This document shows, piece by piece, positions 27,377-37,227 of a stretch of 64,000 nt of DNA. The translations under genes were made by a program, and so were the position numbers. The stretch's first letter is position 1. Each line of letters begins with the position of its first letter. The DNA lies in the NCBI RefSeq assembly GCF_020526085.1, contig NZ_CP084874.1:4774001-4838000 (forward strand). Direction: 5' to 3'. The notes beneath the pieces were generated by a model, which worked only from the letters and a program-made list of their open reading frames with translations, made no database searches and was not told where the DNA came from. The DNA is from Klebsiella africana (GTDB taxonomy: Bacteria; Pseudomonadota; Gammaproteobacteria; Enterobacterales; Enterobacteriaceae).

Positions 27377-29866
27377 GTGTTGTGCAATGGATTCTTGATG
27401 AACATATGGCAAATAGAAATGGAAAGATCACCTTATTCAAATACGTTATTGTTTAATCGCAACACGAAACTCTCGCTGTCAATCGGCTTGCTTTTGCTCC
27501 TTCCTGCGTTGGTTCAAGGAGCGGATTCGCGCTATGACCAGCAGATCCTGCAAGCACGTGAAGGCCAGTACGGCCCCTTTCTCAGTTACCTTCAGCAGTA
27601 CCAGCTGCGGCATGCCTTAGCCCCTTCTCAGGTGGCGGACTGGCTGCAGGTAGCTCTCTGGGCCGGTCAGGACGATGAAGTGGTGAAAGTCTGGCGACGC
27701 TACCAGATCTATATGCCGATTCCCGCACGGGGGACCGCCGCCGCGGCGCAGGCCCTGCGCAACCAGAAACAATGGCAAGCCTCGCTCACCCTCTGGCAGC
27801 AGGCTCTCAGCCAGGCCCCTGACAGTGACGACTATCGTATCGGCTATATCAAAACGTTGGCCGATGCTCGTAGGGACGGCGAGGCGCTTAGCGAAGCGCG
27901 TCGCCTGGTGGCCGAGCAGGCAAGCGTTGCGCACCTGCAGACACTCTCTTATGTCTACCTGCGGCTGGGCAAGAGCTGGGACCAATTGTTGGTGGACACG
28001 CAGCTCCTAGATCGTGAGCCGCAAAACAAAGCCGCGCTGGCCAGCCTGATGGCGACCCTAACCCGCAACCGGATTGATACCCCCGCTCTCGGCCTGGCGG
28101 ATAGCGTCGAACTGACGCCTGCGGAAAAGCGCAATCTGCAGTTGAACGCCGCCGCCGAACTGGTGCGCCTTGCCGATACGCCTTCCCGTGAAGAAGACGC
28201 GCGTTACGCGCTGGCCCGCACGGCGCTCACGCAGTATGACGCGATGATTGCCGCCTGGCACACCGACCCGCAGGCTGCGTCCGACATCATCCGGGCGCGC
28301 ATTGACCGTCTGGGCGCGCTGTACGCCAGCGCCGAGTACGCGCAGGTCATCCGCGAATACCAAAGCCTGATCGCGCAGCAGCAGGCCGTGCCCGGCTGGG
28401 CCATCGGCTGGGTCATCTCCTCTTATATCGCCCTTAAACAGATTGAGCCTGCGCTGACGCTCATTCAACAACATCCTTCGTGGCTGACAAGCCAACAGAA
28501 TGAGGAACACGAGCTGTTCTACGCGCTGCTGGACACCGGTCAGTATCCGGCTGCGCAACGGTATGTCGCCCGCCTCACCCGGAATGCGCCCTACATCCGT
28601 CGTCTCTACGGCTCGCCAACGCCACAGCCGAACGACGACTGGCTTACCGCACAGTCGCTTAACGCGCACTATTTAGCGGCCACCAACGCCCTGCCGCAGG
28701 CCGAAACCCGGATGCAGCGCCTGGCAGAGACAGCCCCTGGAAACCAGGGCCTGCAGATAGACTATGCCGCCCTTCTGCAGGAGAGAGGGTTGCCACGGGC
28801 AGCCGAACGCCAGCTAAAAGCGGCGGAATCTCTGGAGCCCACCAGCCTGCAGCTGGAGCGCCAGCAGGCCTGGGTCGCCCTCGATCTGCAGGAGTGGCGG
28901 CAAATGGATCTGCTGACCGACGATGTCGTCGCCCGATCGCCACGGGATTTGAATACCCAACGCTTAGCCCAGGCGCGCGAGATCCACCATCTCTCTGAGC
29001 TGCGGCTGAGCGTCGGCAAAGGGCTGCATTCTGACAACCCGGTGAGCGGCACGCATGACCTCAGTTTTGAGACGGCGATCTACAGCCCGCCGCTAGCCGA
29101 CAGCTGGCGATTGTTCGGCGGCCACCGCTTTGCCGAAGGCAATTTTGAGGAGGGGAAAGGCAGCCGTCGCCAGCTGTTCGCCGGTATTGAATGGCGTCCG
29201 CGCGACTACTGGGGCGAGCTTGAGCTCTCCAGCGTCAATTTTCACGGCGAGAACAAGCCCGGCCTCCGCCTTTCAGCCGCGCACGACGTTAGCGATCGCT
29301 GGCAACTGGGCGGCGAACTGGAGCGAATTTCGCAGCAGACGCCGCTGCGCGCGTTACGCAATGGCGTCAGCGCTAACCGCGGCGAAGGCTGGCTGCGCTG
29401 GTATCAAAACGAACGCCGGGAGTACCGCATCAGCGCGGCCGCCAGCCGCTTTACCGACCACAACCGTCGTCAGGAGTACACCCTTTCCGGTAAAGAGCGC
29501 CTCTGGCAGACGCCATGGTTAACGCTGGATCTGCAGCCCGGTCTGTCGGCCAGCGCCAATAGCCGCACCGACACCGCCTACTACAGTCCGGCGCGCGACC
29601 TCGCCGCCACCGCGGCGCTGGCCGTCGATCATACGCTTTATCAGCGCTATGACACCGTCTGGAGCCAGCAGTTACTCGCCGGCGGCGGCGGCTACTGGCA
29701 AAAAAATCACGCCGCTGGGGCGATAACGATACTGGGGTACGGCCAGCGCCTGCGCTGGAACAACGTCGTCGACACCGGGGTGATGCTGAACTGGGATAAG
29801 CGCCCCTACGACGGTAAACGCGAAAACAATCTCGCTATCACTCTTGATGCAAATATACGGTTTTAA
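27377..29866 (+). CDS. pgaA: PNAG outer-membrane export porin PgaA
   Basis: An 829-residue protein exporting poly-beta-1,6-N-acetylglucosamine. It has a signal peptide (hydrophobic LSLSIGLLLLLPALVQG), a periplasmic TPR superhelix over about residues 60-520 (for example NQGLQIDYAALLQERGLPRAA), and a C-terminal 16-strand beta-barrel ending NNLAITLDANIRF with terminal Phe. Three starts compete: GTG 27377 (good AAGGA), ATG 27398 and ATG 27419. I chose GTG because of its ribosome site; the N-region is then long for a signal peptide. It is the first gene of pgaABCD, 8 bases before pgaB. Confidence 0.93.
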   Translation: MLCNGFLMNIWQIEMERSPYSNTLLFNRNTKLSLSIGLLLLLPALVQGADSRYDQQILQAREGQYGPFLSYLQQYQLRHALAPSQVADWLQVALWAGQDDEVVKVWRRYQIYMPIPARGTAAAAQALRNQKQWQASLTLWQQALSQAPDSDDYRIGYIKTLADARRDGEALSEARRLVAEQASVAHLQTLSYVYLRLGKSWDQLLVDTQLLDREPQNKAALASLMATLTRNRIDTPALGLADSVELTPAEKRNLQLNAAAELVRLADTPSREEDARYALARTALTQYDAMIAAWHTDPQAASDIIRARIDRLGALYASAEYAQVIREYQSLIAQQQAVPGWAIGWVISSYIALKQIEPALTLIQQHPSWLTSQQNEEHELFYALLDTGQYPAAQRYVARLTRNAPYIRRLYGSPTPQPNDDWLTAQSLNAHYLAATNALPQAETRMQRLAETAPGNQGLQIDYAALLQERGLPRAAERQLKAAESLEPTSLQLERQQAWVALDLQEWRQMDLLTDDVVARSPRDLNTQRLAQAREIHHLSELRLSVGKGLHSDNPVSGTHDLSFETAIYSPPLADSWRLFGGHRFAEGNFEEGKGSRRQLFAGIEWRPRDYWGELELSSVNFHGENKPGLRLSAAHDVSDRWQLGGELERISQQTPLRALRNGVSANRGEGWLRWYQNERREYRISAAASRFTDHNRRQEYTLSGKERLWQTPWLTLDLQPGLSASANSRTDTAYYSPARDLAATAALAVDHTLYQRYDTVWSQQLLAGGGGYWQKNHAAGAITILGYGQRLRWNNVVDTGVMLNWDKRPYDGKRENNLAITLDANIRF

Positions 29867-29874
29867 GGATGACC

Positions 29875-31890
29875 ATGCTGAACACGACCCTGCGCAATGG
29901 CCTGATGCTTCTCGTCTGGCTGTGCCTTATCTTCAGCGTGCGTGCTGAGGAAGTTCCCTTCCTCGCCCCGCAGCAGCGCCCCCAACTGGAGGCCAATCAA
30001 CCCTGGCCGGCGGATCGCTTTCTGGTGCTGGCCTACCATGACGTCGAAGACGATGCCGCCGACCAGCGTTATCTTTCGGTGCGCACCAGCGCGCTCAATG
30101 AGCAGATCGCCTGGCTGCTGCATCATGGCTACCATGCAATTAGCGTCCAGGACATTCTGGATGCGAACCAAGGAGTTAAATCTCTTCCACCTAAGGCTTT
30201 TCTCCTCAGTTTCGACGATGGTTACAGCAGTTTTTATACCCGCGTATGGCCGCTGCTTAAGGCCTGGAACGTCCCGGCGCTGTGGGCGCCGGTGGGCAGT
30301 TGGGTGGACACTCCCGCTGGCCAGCCCGTGAATTTTGGCGGCTTGATGACGCCGCGCGAGCGCTTCGCTACCTGGGAGATGGTGCGCGAGCTCAGCCGCT
30401 CACCGTTGGTGGAGATCGGCGCTCACACCTGGGCCTCGCACTACGGTCTGCCGGCCAATCCGCAGGGCAGCCGCGAGCCTGCCGCCGCCAACCGCGGCTG
30501 GGATAAAACCACCGGCCGCTATGAAAGCGACGCGCAGTTTATCCAGCGGATGACCGATGACGTGCAGAAAGTGACGGCGAAAATCCACGAGGTTGCAGGG
30601 AAAGCGCCGCGCGCCTGGGTGTGGCCCTACGGCGCCGCCAGCGGCACGACCCTGTCCATCGCGAAACAACAGGGCTATCAGTTGGCATTTACGCTGAACG
30701 ACGGCCTGGGCAACGTTCATGATCTGGACAATATTCCGCGCCTGCTGATCGCCGGGAATCCGTCGATCAAGGCCTTTGCCAACGCCGTGACCCAGATTCA
30801 GGAAGCCGATTCTGTTCGGGTGATGCATGTGGATTTGGACTATGTCTATGATCCCAATCCCGTCCAGCAGGCAAAGAATATCGATAAGCTGGTACAGCGC
30901 GTCTATGACATGAAAATCAGTCATGTCTTCCTGCAGGCCTTTTCCGACCCGCAGGGCGACGGCACGGTCAAGTCGCTCTATTTCCCCAACCGCTGGCTGC
31001 CGATGCGCGCTGACCTGTTTAACTTCGTCTCCTGGCAGTTACAGACCCGCGGCGGAGTGAAGGTTTATGCCTGGATGCCGGTGCTGGCCTTCGATCTCTC
31101 GTCCGATCTGCCGCGCGTTCAGCGCTGGGATCCGCAAACCGGGAAGGCATTAGTTGCCCGCCAGCCGTACGTCCGCCTGTCGCCCTGGGATCCCCGGGTT
31201 CGCCAGCAGATCACCGACATCTACGAAGATCTGGCCCGACACGCCAGCTTCAGCGGGATTCTGTTTCACGACGACGCCGTGCTGACCGATTTTGAAGACG
31301 TGAGCCCGGAGGCGCTCGCCGCCTGGCGGCAGACGGGTATGGCGCACGATGCCGACCCGGTGCCCCAACGTCCGCAAGAGCGCCAGGCATGGATGCGTTT
31401 CAAAAGCCAAACCCTGACCCGCTTCACTCTGGATCTACGCCAGGCGGTGCAGGCCATCCGCGGCCCACAGGTGAAAACGGCGCGTAATCTCTTCGCCCTG
31501 CCGATCCTGGAGCCGCAAAGCGAAGCCTGGTTTGCGCAGAATCTGGATGACTTCCTTGCAGCCTATGACTGGACGGTCCCCATGGCGATGCCGCTGATGG
31601 AGTCCGTGCCGATTGACGCCAGCCAGGCCTGGCTGACGCGGCTGATTCAGGCCGTCGCCCGCCACCCGGGCGCACTGAAGAAAACCATCTTTGAACTGCA
31701 GGCGAGAGACTGGAATCGACGCCAGCAAAACGCCATTCCCGACCAGCAGCTGGCGGACTGGATGCGTTTGCTGCGGCTGAACGGCGTCAAAAACTACGGC
31801 TACTACCCTGACGATTTTATTAACAACCAGCCTGATATCTCTCGTATCAGGCCGCAATTTTCTTCCTGGTGGTACCCTGACCATGACTGA
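29875..31890 (+). CDS. pgaB: poly-N-acetylglucosamine N-deacetylase PgaB
   Basis: A 671-residue periplasmic enzyme that partly deacetylates PNAG before export. The polysaccharide deacetylase domain has D114 and D115 (SFDDGYSSF), H184 and H189 (AHTWASHYG), the same numbers as in E. coli PgaB, which supports the ATG at 29875 rather than ATG 29869. The C-terminal GH13-like hydrolase domain ([31 protein letters not shown]) covers residues about 310-671. Unlike E. coli PgaB the signal sequence has no lipobox cysteine and seems to be cleaved at VRA/EEV, so the protein is probably soluble. It overlaps pgaC by 8 bases. Confidence 0.95.
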   Translation: MLNTTLRNGLMLLVWLCLIFSVRAEEVPFLAPQQRPQLEANQPWPADRFLVLAYHDVEDDAADQRYLSVRTSALNEQIAWLLHHGYHAISVQDILDANQGVKSLPPKAFLLSFDDGYSSFYTRVWPLLKAWNVPALWAPVGSWVDTPAGQPVNFGGLMTPRERFATWEMVRELSRSPLVEIGAHTWASHYGLPANPQGSREPAAANRGWDKTTGRYESDAQFIQRMTDDVQKVTAKIHEVAGKAPRAWVWPYGAASGTTLSIAKQQGYQLAFTLNDGLGNVHDLDNIPRLLIAGNPSIKAFANAVTQIQEADSVRVMHVDLDYVYDPNPVQQAKNIDKLVQRVYDMKISHVFLQAFSDPQGDGTVKSLYFPNRWLPMRADLFNFVSWQLQTRGGVKVYAWMPVLAFDLSSDLPRVQRWDPQTGKALVARQPYVRLSPWDPRVRQQITDIYEDLARHASFSGILFHDDAVLTDFEDVSPEALAAWRQTGMAHDADPVPQRPQERQAWMRFKSQTLTRFTLDLRQAVQAIRGPQVKTARNLFALPILEPQSEAWFAQNLDDFLAAYDWTVPMAMPLMESVPIDASQAWLTRLIQAVARHPGALKKTIFELQARDWNRRQQNAIPDQQLADWMRLLRLNGVKNYGYYPDDFINNQPDISRIRPQFSSWWYPDHD

Positions 31891-33211
31891 TCGCATTATC
31901 GCATTGTGCATTTTATGCCTCGTATTCGGGCTGCCGTTAGGTGTCGCAGCGGTATTTACCGGCGAGCTTATCCTCGATTTTGTCTTTTTCTGGCCGCTGT
32001 TTATGTCGGTACTGTGGATCACCGGGGGTCTGTACTTCTGGTTTCAGCTGGAACGTCACTGGCCGTGGGGGGAGGATACCCCGCCGCCGACGCTGCCGGG
32101 CAATCCGCTGATTTCGATCCTGATCCCTTGCTTCAACGAGGAGAAAAACGCCCGGGAAACCATCAGCGCAGCGCTGGCCCAGCGTTACGCCAATCTCGAA
32201 GTGATCGCGATTAACGACGGCTCTTCGGACAACACCGCCCAGGTGCTTCAGCAGCTGGCGCAGGAGGAGCCGAGGCTGCGGGTGATCCACCTGGCCGCCA
32301 ATCAGGGAAAAGCGGTGGCACTCAAAGCAGGCGCCGCCGCCGCCCGCGGCGATCTGCTGGTCTGTATCGATGGCGACGCCCTGCTGGACCGGGATACCGC
32401 GGCCTGGCTGGTCGCGCCGCTGATCCACTATCCGCACGTCGGGGCGGTCACCGGCAATCCGCGGATCCGCACCCGATCCACACTGATCGGTCGCATTCAG
32501 GTGGGAGAATTTTCGTCGATCATTGGGCTTATCAAGCGGACGCAGCGGATCTATGGCCGGGTCTTTACCGTCTCCGGCGTGATTGCCGCCTTCCGGCGCC
32601 AGGCGCTGGCGGACGTCGGCTACTGGAGCCCGGATATGATCACCGAAGATATTGATATCAGCTGGAAGCTTCAGCTCCGCCACTGGGACATCTTTTTCGA
32701 GCCGCGGGCGCTGTGCTGGATCCTGATGCCGGAGACCCTCAAAGGGTTATGGAAGCAGCGTCTGCGCTGGGCCCAGGGCGGCGCCGAAGTCTTTCTGGTC
32801 AATCTGCGCCGCCTGTTTCACTGGCAGCATCACCGGATGTGGCCGCTGTTTCTGGAGTATGCCTGCTCCACGCTGTGGGCCTTTGCCTACGCGATCACCA
32901 TTCTGCTGTTTATCCTCAGCCGCCTGATGCCGCTGCCTGACAATCTGGCGGTGCATAGCCTGTTTCCACCGGAATTCACCGGCATGCTGCTCGGCCTGAT
33001 GTGCCTGCTGCAGTTCGTCGTCAGCCTGTATATCGAGCGGCGCTATGAGAAAAAGGTCGCCAAATCGCTGTTCTGGGTGATCTGGTTCCCGATGGTCTAC
33101 TGGATGATCGGCCTGCTGACCACGCTGGTCGCTTTTCCGAAAGTGATGGTGAAACGTCAACGTTCCCGCGCGCGCTGGGTGAGTCCGGACCGGGGAAAAG
33201 GAAGCCTGTGA
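31883..33211 (+). CDS. pgaC: PNAG synthase glycosyltransferase PgaC
   Basis: A 442-residue inner-membrane GT2 glycosyltransferase that polymerises UDP-GlcNAc into poly-beta-1,6-GlcNAc. Two N-terminal helices precede the catalytic domain with [18 protein letters not shown] (DxD), the catalytic [11 protein letters not shown] and the QRLRWAQGG (QxxRW) motif; C-terminal membrane helices follow. Length and motifs match E. coli PgaC. ATG 31883 overlaps the pgaB stop, and its own stop overlaps pgaD. It needs PgaD and cyclic-di-GMP for activity in the characterised system. Confidence 0.97.
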   Translation: MTDRIIALCILCLVFGLPLGVAAVFTGELILDFVFFWPLFMSVLWITGGLYFWFQLERHWPWGEDTPPPTLPGNPLISILIPCFNEEKNARETISAALAQRYANLEVIAINDGSSDNTAQVLQQLAQEEPRLRVIHLAANQGKAVALKAGAAAARGDLLVCIDGDALLDRDTAAWLVAPLIHYPHVGAVTGNPRIRTRSTLIGRIQVGEFSSIIGLIKRTQRIYGRVFTVSGVIAAFRRQALADVGYWSPDMITEDIDISWKLQLRHWDIFFEPRALCWILMPETLKGLWKQRLRWAQGGAEVFLVNLRRLFHWQHHRMWPLFLEYACSTLWAFAYAITILLFILSRLMPLPDNLAVHSLFPPEFTGMLLGLMCLLQFVVSLYIERRYEKKVAKSLFWVIWFPMVYWMIGLLTTLVAFPKVMVKRQRSRARWVSPDRGKGSL

Positions 33212-33660
33212 TGAATGAAAATACGCTCATCTTAACCGAACATCGGGTGCTGCCCCGGCTGGTCGACGCCGTTTTAACGCTGCTGGCCTGGCTCGGTTTT
33301 CTGTTCTTTCTGTACGCCAATTTGCTGATGCAGTTTATCGCGCCGCCCTCCCCGCGCTGGGAATCGCTGATGGACTCCCTGAATACGGCGCTGGTGTATC
33401 TGCTGATTGCCGCGCTGAACGGCTGGCTGTTGATCCTCTGGTACCACTACAACCGGCGCCGCGCCCGTACCCGGCGTCATACCGCGGTGCTCGCTCTGCG
33501 CGACGATGAGCTGGCGAGCAGCTTTAACGTCGCGCCGCAAATTATCTCGGAAATGAGCCGCTATAATTTGCTCACCGTTTACCACGATCAAATCGGGCAG
33601 ATTATTGATTTAAAAAGCCACGCGTTACCGTCGCCGCAGGAAGAGAGCGATGACGCATGA
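33211..33660 (+). CDS. pgaD: PNAG biosynthesis protein PgaD
   Basis: A 149-residue membrane partner of PgaC. Two strong transmembrane helices (LLAWLGFLFFLYANLLMQF and TALVYLLIAALNGWLLILWYHY, in parts) are followed by a basic NRRRARTRRH segment and a soluble tail. In E. coli PgaC and PgaD bind c-di-GMP together. ATG 33211 shares one base with the pgaC stop and has AAAAGGA upstream; an in-frame GTG at 33208 is less likely. It is the last gene of the operon; a short stem-loop (33666-33684) follows. Confidence 0.9.
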   Translation: MNENTLILTEHRVLPRLVDAVLTLLAWLGFLFFLYANLLMQFIAPPSPRWESLMDSLNTALVYLLIAALNGWLLILWYHYNRRRARTRRHTAVLALRDDELASSFNVAPQIISEMSRYNLLTVYHDQIGQIIDLKSHALPSPQEESDDA

Positions 33661-33665
33661 GAGCA

Positions 33666-33684
33666 AGGCCGCCGTCGGCGGCCT
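33666..33684. terminator. stem-loop between convergent pgaD and DsbA-like gene
   Basis: A 7-bp GC stem (33666-33672 with 33678-33684) with a 5-base loop and no T-tract on either strand. It may act as a weak bidirectional barrier. Confidence 0.4.
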
Positions 33685-33706
33685 GTATGGGTAACGACGC
33701 CGGGGA

Positions 33707-34492
33707 TCAGCCGCCGGCTTTTTTGATGGCGGCTTCCAGCGAGGCTTTGTCTGCCAGCCCCGGGAAGACGGTGATGCTGGCTTCCGTAGCGCCAGTGGTC
33801 GGCATCACGATCACGCCCGGCGTGCCGCTGAGGCCAATCTCCTGCGCCAGATCGTTAATGCTCTGCAGCACCGGTTCGACGTCGGCGGCCTTCTTCGCAT
33901 CAAAGCCGGCTTTCTTCGCCTGCTGCTGGATATCCGCCATCGTCAGCTTGCCTTCGTTATGGCCGGTAGCGTAAATCCCGTTATGGTAGGCCAGATAGGC
34001 ATCCGCCCCTTTCTGCTGATAGATCTGCAGGCCGGTTTTCGCTGCCTCCAGCGAGCTTTCCCAGCGGCCGCCAAAAATCGGCCACTCTTTAAAGGCGAAG
34101 CGGGTCTGCGGGTGCGCTTTAATCACCTGCTCCATCACCGGCGCCAGACGGCTACAGTACACGCACTGGTAGTCGAAGAACTCGATCACCGTGACTTTGC
34201 CGTTGGCCGGGCCGTAGGTCGGGGTATTTTTATCCTGGGTCAGCACGGCGGCGTTCTTCAGCACCGCCTGAGTGGCCGCGCTGGCCTGCTGCTCAGCCTG
34301 AATTTGCTGCAGTTTCTGGCTCGCCTGCAGGAGGACTTCCGGGTGGGCGACCAGATAGTCGGCGGCGATTTTGCCGATTTGCGCCTCCTGTTCCGGGGTA
34401 AAGGTCGCCGGCGCGTCAGCGGCAGAGGCCATCGCTGGCAGTAAGACAGCGCTTAGCAGGGCGACAGAGAGATAGTTCTTGTGGCCAGACAT
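33707..34492 (-). CDS. periplasmic DsbA-family (ScsC/Com1-like) thiol oxidoreductase
   Basis: A 261-residue exported protein with a signal peptide ending ASA/ADAP. An N-terminal helical extension (EQEAQIGKIAADYLVAHPEV, QKLQQIQAEQQ) resembles the oligomerisation stalk of ScsC/BdbD-type proteins. The thioredoxin fold has active site FFDYQCVYCSRLAP and a GTPGVIV cis-proline loop. The CVYC dipeptide differs from CPHC of DsbA. The start at ATG 34492 has AAGGA upstream; the frame extends to 34573 without a ribosome site. It stands alone, convergent with pgaD, and its substrates are unknown. A link with the divergent TerC-family gene (metal or stress) is possible but not shown. Confidence 0.87.
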   Translation of the reverse strand: MSGHKNYLSVALLSAVLLPAMASAADAPATFTPEQEAQIGKIAADYLVAHPEVLLQASQKLQQIQAEQQASAATQAVLKNAAVLTQDKNTPTYGPANGKVTVIEFFDYQCVYCSRLAPVMEQVIKAHPQTRFAFKEWPIFGGRWESSLEAAKTGLQIYQQKGADAYLAYHNGIYATGHNEGKLTMADIQQQAKKAGFDAKKAADVEPVLQSINDLAQEIGLSGTPGVIVMPTTGATEASITVFPGLADKASLEAAIKKAGG

Positions 34493-34626
34493 AGTGGGGA
34501 TCCTTGCGATAAGTGAACGGCAGGTGAGTCTGGATGACAAAATATCACCCTTTTTCGCCGAAGCCTTGCCCAACGGCGCCTTGATTCGTAACTTTATTTT
34601 TCAGGCTCTCTCTTTCCCGCGCGACG

Positions 34627-34676
34627 GCGCAGGTCTGCGCCAGTGGTCAACGCGGCCCAGGCGGAGTACCCTGCGC
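34627..34676 (+). promoter_or_regulatory. candidate structured leader (alternative hairpins) upstream of the terC-like gene
   Basis: GCGCAG (34627-34632) can pair with CTGCGC at 34635-34640 (tight hairpin) or, as GCGCAGG, with CCTGCGC at 34670-34676. The second pairing closes over a conserved-looking GGCGGAGTACC segment. T-rich stretches (34681-34699) follow before the start codon. Mutually exclusive stems ahead of a TerC-family gene recall the yybP-ykoY manganese riboswitch of alx, but I cannot confirm this by eye. Confidence 0.35.
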
Positions 34677-34717
34677 AGCGGTTTTTCTAGCTCTTTTTTC
34701 AGGTGGTTTCTCTCGAT

Positions 34718-35401
34718 ATGTATGCATTTCTTCAACAATGGGACATGGCGGTAATTATGCTGCAGATTGTCGCCATCGACTTACTGCTGGGTGGCGACAA
34801 TGCCGTGGTGATCGCCATGGCCTGCCGCAAACTGCCGCCGCAGAAACGTACCAAAGCGATTATCATCGGTACCGTGGGCGCCATCCTGGCGCGCGTTCTG
34901 CTGCTGGCGATCGCTCTGTATCTTCTGTCGCTGCCGTGGCTGAAAATAGTCGGCGCGCTGCTCCTGCTGTGGATTGGCATCAAGCTGGTCAGCAATGAGG
35001 AAGAAGAGAGCGAGGTTAGCAGCTCTGGCAGCCTGTGGCGCACCGCGATCACCATCACCGTTGCCGATGTGATTATGTCGCTGGATAACGTGCTGGCGGT
35101 AGCTGCTGCGGGAAAAGGGCACATTGCGTTGGTCGCCCTCGGCGTGGCGATCAGCATTCCGGTTATCGTCGCCGGCAGCAAGCTGGTGCTGGTTCTGCTC
35201 ACCCGCTTTCCCACGGTGGTGCTGCTGGGCGGGATGCTCATCGGCTGGATTGCCGGGTCAATGCTGGTCAGCGACCCTACCATTCGCCAGCTGTTTCCCA
35301 GCGCTGGCGAGGGCATTGCACGACTGACCGGCGCCATCGGCGCGCTGCTGGTGCTATTCACCGGATGGCGCCGCCGTCCACGGCCGCAGGCGAAAGACTA
35401 A
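34718..35401 (+). CDS. TerC-family membrane protein
   Basis: A 227-residue membrane protein with about seven hydrophobic helices and the two TerC hallmark motifs: LLLGGDNAVVIAMA in the first third and ADVIMSLDNVLAVAAA in the middle, each with the conserved Asp-Asn of the metal path. TerC proteins are linked to tellurite resistance and metal (often Mn) export. The short length fits the YjbE/YkoY branch rather than Alx. ATG 34718 follows CAGGTGG at slightly wide spacing; an in-frame GTG at 34703 is an alternative. The leader may be structured. Confidence 0.88.
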   Translation: MYAFLQQWDMAVIMLQIVAIDLLLGGDNAVVIAMACRKLPPQKRTKAIIIGTVGAILARVLLLAIALYLLSLPWLKIVGALLLLWIGIKLVSNEEEESEVSSSGSLWRTAITITVADVIMSLDNVLAVAAAGKGHIALVALGVAISIPVIVAGSKLVLVLLTRFPTVVLLGGMLIGWIAGSMLVSDPTIRQLFPSAGEGIARLTGAIGALLVLFTGWRRRPRPQAKD

Positions 35402-35546
35402 TCGTATCCACGGCGCCGTCGACCCCGACGGCGTCAAGTTTCCGCCACTTTTCTTCCCCTTCAGGGCGCATTTGCCCTACGCTTTATACTGACGCCTGTT
35501 CCAGGGAATATGTAACCACCGCACTGAGCATAGATGAGATAAAATC

Positions 35547-36464
35547 ATGGAATTGAAGGATTATTATGCCATTCTCGGGGTGCAACCAACCGACGATCTT
35601 AAAACCATCAAGACCGCCTACCGCCGCCTGGCGCGCAAATATCACCCCGACGTCAGTAAAGAAAGCGATGCCGAAGCCAAATTCAAGGATCTCGCCGAAG
35701 CCTGGGAAGTCCTGAAAGATGAGCAACGGCGCGCCGAATACGATCAGCTCTGGCAACATCGCAACGATCCCGGCTTCGGTCGCCAGCAGCAGACCCACGA
35801 GCAGAGCTACAGTCAGCAAGATTTCGACGACATCTTCTCCTCCATGTTTGGCCAGCAGGCGCATCAGCGCCGTCGTCAACACGCGGCGCGCGGCCACGAT
35901 CTGGAGATCGAAGTGGCGGTGTTCCTTGAAGAGACGCTGGCCGAGCAAACTCGCACCATCAGCTATAACCTGCCGGTGTACAACGTGTTTGGCATGATCG
36001 AAAGTGAAACGCCGAAAACGCTGAATGTGAAGATCCCCGCCGGGGTAGTCGATGGTCAGCGTATCCGCCTGAAAGGCCAGGGGACGCCGGGGGAAAACGG
36101 CGGTCCGAACGGCGATCTGTGGCTGGTGATCCACATTGCCCCGCATCCGCTGTTCGACATCGTCGGCCATAACCTGGAGATCGTCCTGCCGCTGTCGCCA
36201 TGGGAGGCCGCGCTGGGCGCGAAAGTGACGGTGCCCACCCTGAAAGAGAGCATTCTGCTAACGGTGCCGCCGGGCAGTCAGGCTGGACAGCGCCTGCGCA
36301 TCAAGGGCAAAGGGCTGGTGAGCAAAGCCCACACTGGCGATTTGTTCGCCGTCATCAAAATTGTCATGCCGCCAAAACCAGATGAAAAAGCGCGTGAGCT
36401 CTGGCAACAATTGGCCGCCGCCGAAGCCAGCTTCGATCCGCGTAAGACATGGGGGAAAGCCTGA
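35547..36464 (+). CDS. cbpA: curved-DNA-binding co-chaperone CbpA
   Basis: A 305-residue DnaJ-like protein. The J-domain covers residues 1-70 with H33-P34-D35 in KYHPD, a Gln/His-rich linker follows, then two C-terminal substrate-binding beta domains. There is no zinc-finger region, which separates it from DnaJ. CbpA stimulates DnaK and binds curved DNA in stationary phase. It is followed by cbpM, its specific inhibitor, with overlapping stop and start (TGATG), as in E. coli. Confidence 0.97.
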   Translation: MELKDYYAILGVQPTDDLKTIKTAYRRLARKYHPDVSKESDAEAKFKDLAEAWEVLKDEQRRAEYDQLWQHRNDPGFGRQQQTHEQSYSQQDFDDIFSSMFGQQAHQRRRQHAARGHDLEIEVAVFLEETLAEQTRTISYNLPVYNVFGMIESETPKTLNVKIPAGVVDGQRIRLKGQGTPGENGGPNGDLWLVIHIAPHPLFDIVGHNLEIVLPLSPWEAALGAKVTVPTLKESILLTVPPGSQAGQRLRIKGKGLVSKAHTGDLFAVIKIVMPPKPDEKARELWQQLAAAEASFDPRKTWGKA

Positions 36465-36769
36465 TGGCTACAGTAACAGTGACGTTTACCATTACCGAAT
36501 TGTGCCTGCGTACCGGGGTGTCGGAAGAGGAGCTGACGGAGATCGTCGGCTTAGGGATGATTGAACCACACCAGCCGCAGGCGGACACCTGGCTGTTCGA
36601 CGACAGCGCGGTGACGATTGTCCATCGCGCGGTACGCCTGCGTAACGAGCTGGAGCTGGACTGGCCGGGGATTGCGGTGGCGCTGACCCTGCTGGATGAG
36701 AACGCGCGGCTGACCCGCGAAAATCGCCTGCTGCAGCAGCGCCTGGCGCGCTTCCTCGCCCACGGATAG
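36464..36769 (+). CDS. cbpM: CbpA modulator CbpM
   Basis: A 101-residue protein, the same length as E. coli CbpM. It has a MerR-like small helical domain ([20 protein letters not shown] region) with the [16 protein letters not shown] core and a C-terminal coiled-coil-like tail. CbpM binds the CbpA J-domain and blocks its action on DnaK. The ATG at 36464 overlaps the cbpA stop; an earlier in-frame start at 36449 lies inside cbpA and is rejected. Confidence 0.96.
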   Translation: MATVTVTFTITELCLRTGVSEEELTEIVGLGMIEPHQPQADTWLFDDSAVTIVHRAVRLRNELELDWPGIAVALTLLDENARLTRENRLLQQRLARFLAHG

Positions 36770-36780
36770 GGGCAACATCC

Positions 36781-37200
36781 CGGGTGGCAGCGTTCCGCCT
36801 TCGTGCCGGATGGCGGCTACGCCTTACCCGGCATACAAACGGCACTGGGCCCACCATTGCATTGGATCCGTAGGCCCGCGCAAGCGTAGCGCCGCCGGGC
36901 ATGGCCACAGCCAGGCAGCCGCCTGTATGCCGGATGGCGGCTACGCCTTATCCGGCCTACAAACGGCACTGGGCCCACCATTGAAATGGATCCGTAGGCC
37001 CGCGCAAGCGTAGCACCGCCGGGCATGGCCACAGCCATGGAGCCGCCTGTATGCCGGGTGGCGGCTACGCCTTACCCGGCCTACAAACTAAGCACAGCGC
37101 AAGCCGGGGAATTTCCCGGGTCGCGGCGTTCCGCCTTACCCGGGCTACCGGACAGTGCAAAAAGTAGCCCGGCTAAGCGCAGCGCAAGCCGGGGAGTTTC
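36781..37200. repeat. REP/BIME-type repeat array after cbpM
   Basis: A ~124-bp unit repeated from 36804, 36928 and 37052. Each unit has TGCCGGATGGCGGCTACGCC ... CCGGC (REP-like dyad), a GGCACTGGGCCCACCATTG spacer and the palindrome-bearing GTAGGCCCGCGCAAGCGTAG ... GCCGCCGGGC. The third copy decays into GC-rich partial repeats (two copies of GCGCAAGCCGGGGA) up to about 37200. It fills the convergent gap between cbpM and the ParR-like gene, and shares the second element with the array at 25032 in inverted orientation. Confidence 0.88.
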
Positions 37201-37227
37201 CCGGATAGCGCAAACCGGGAATAGCGC

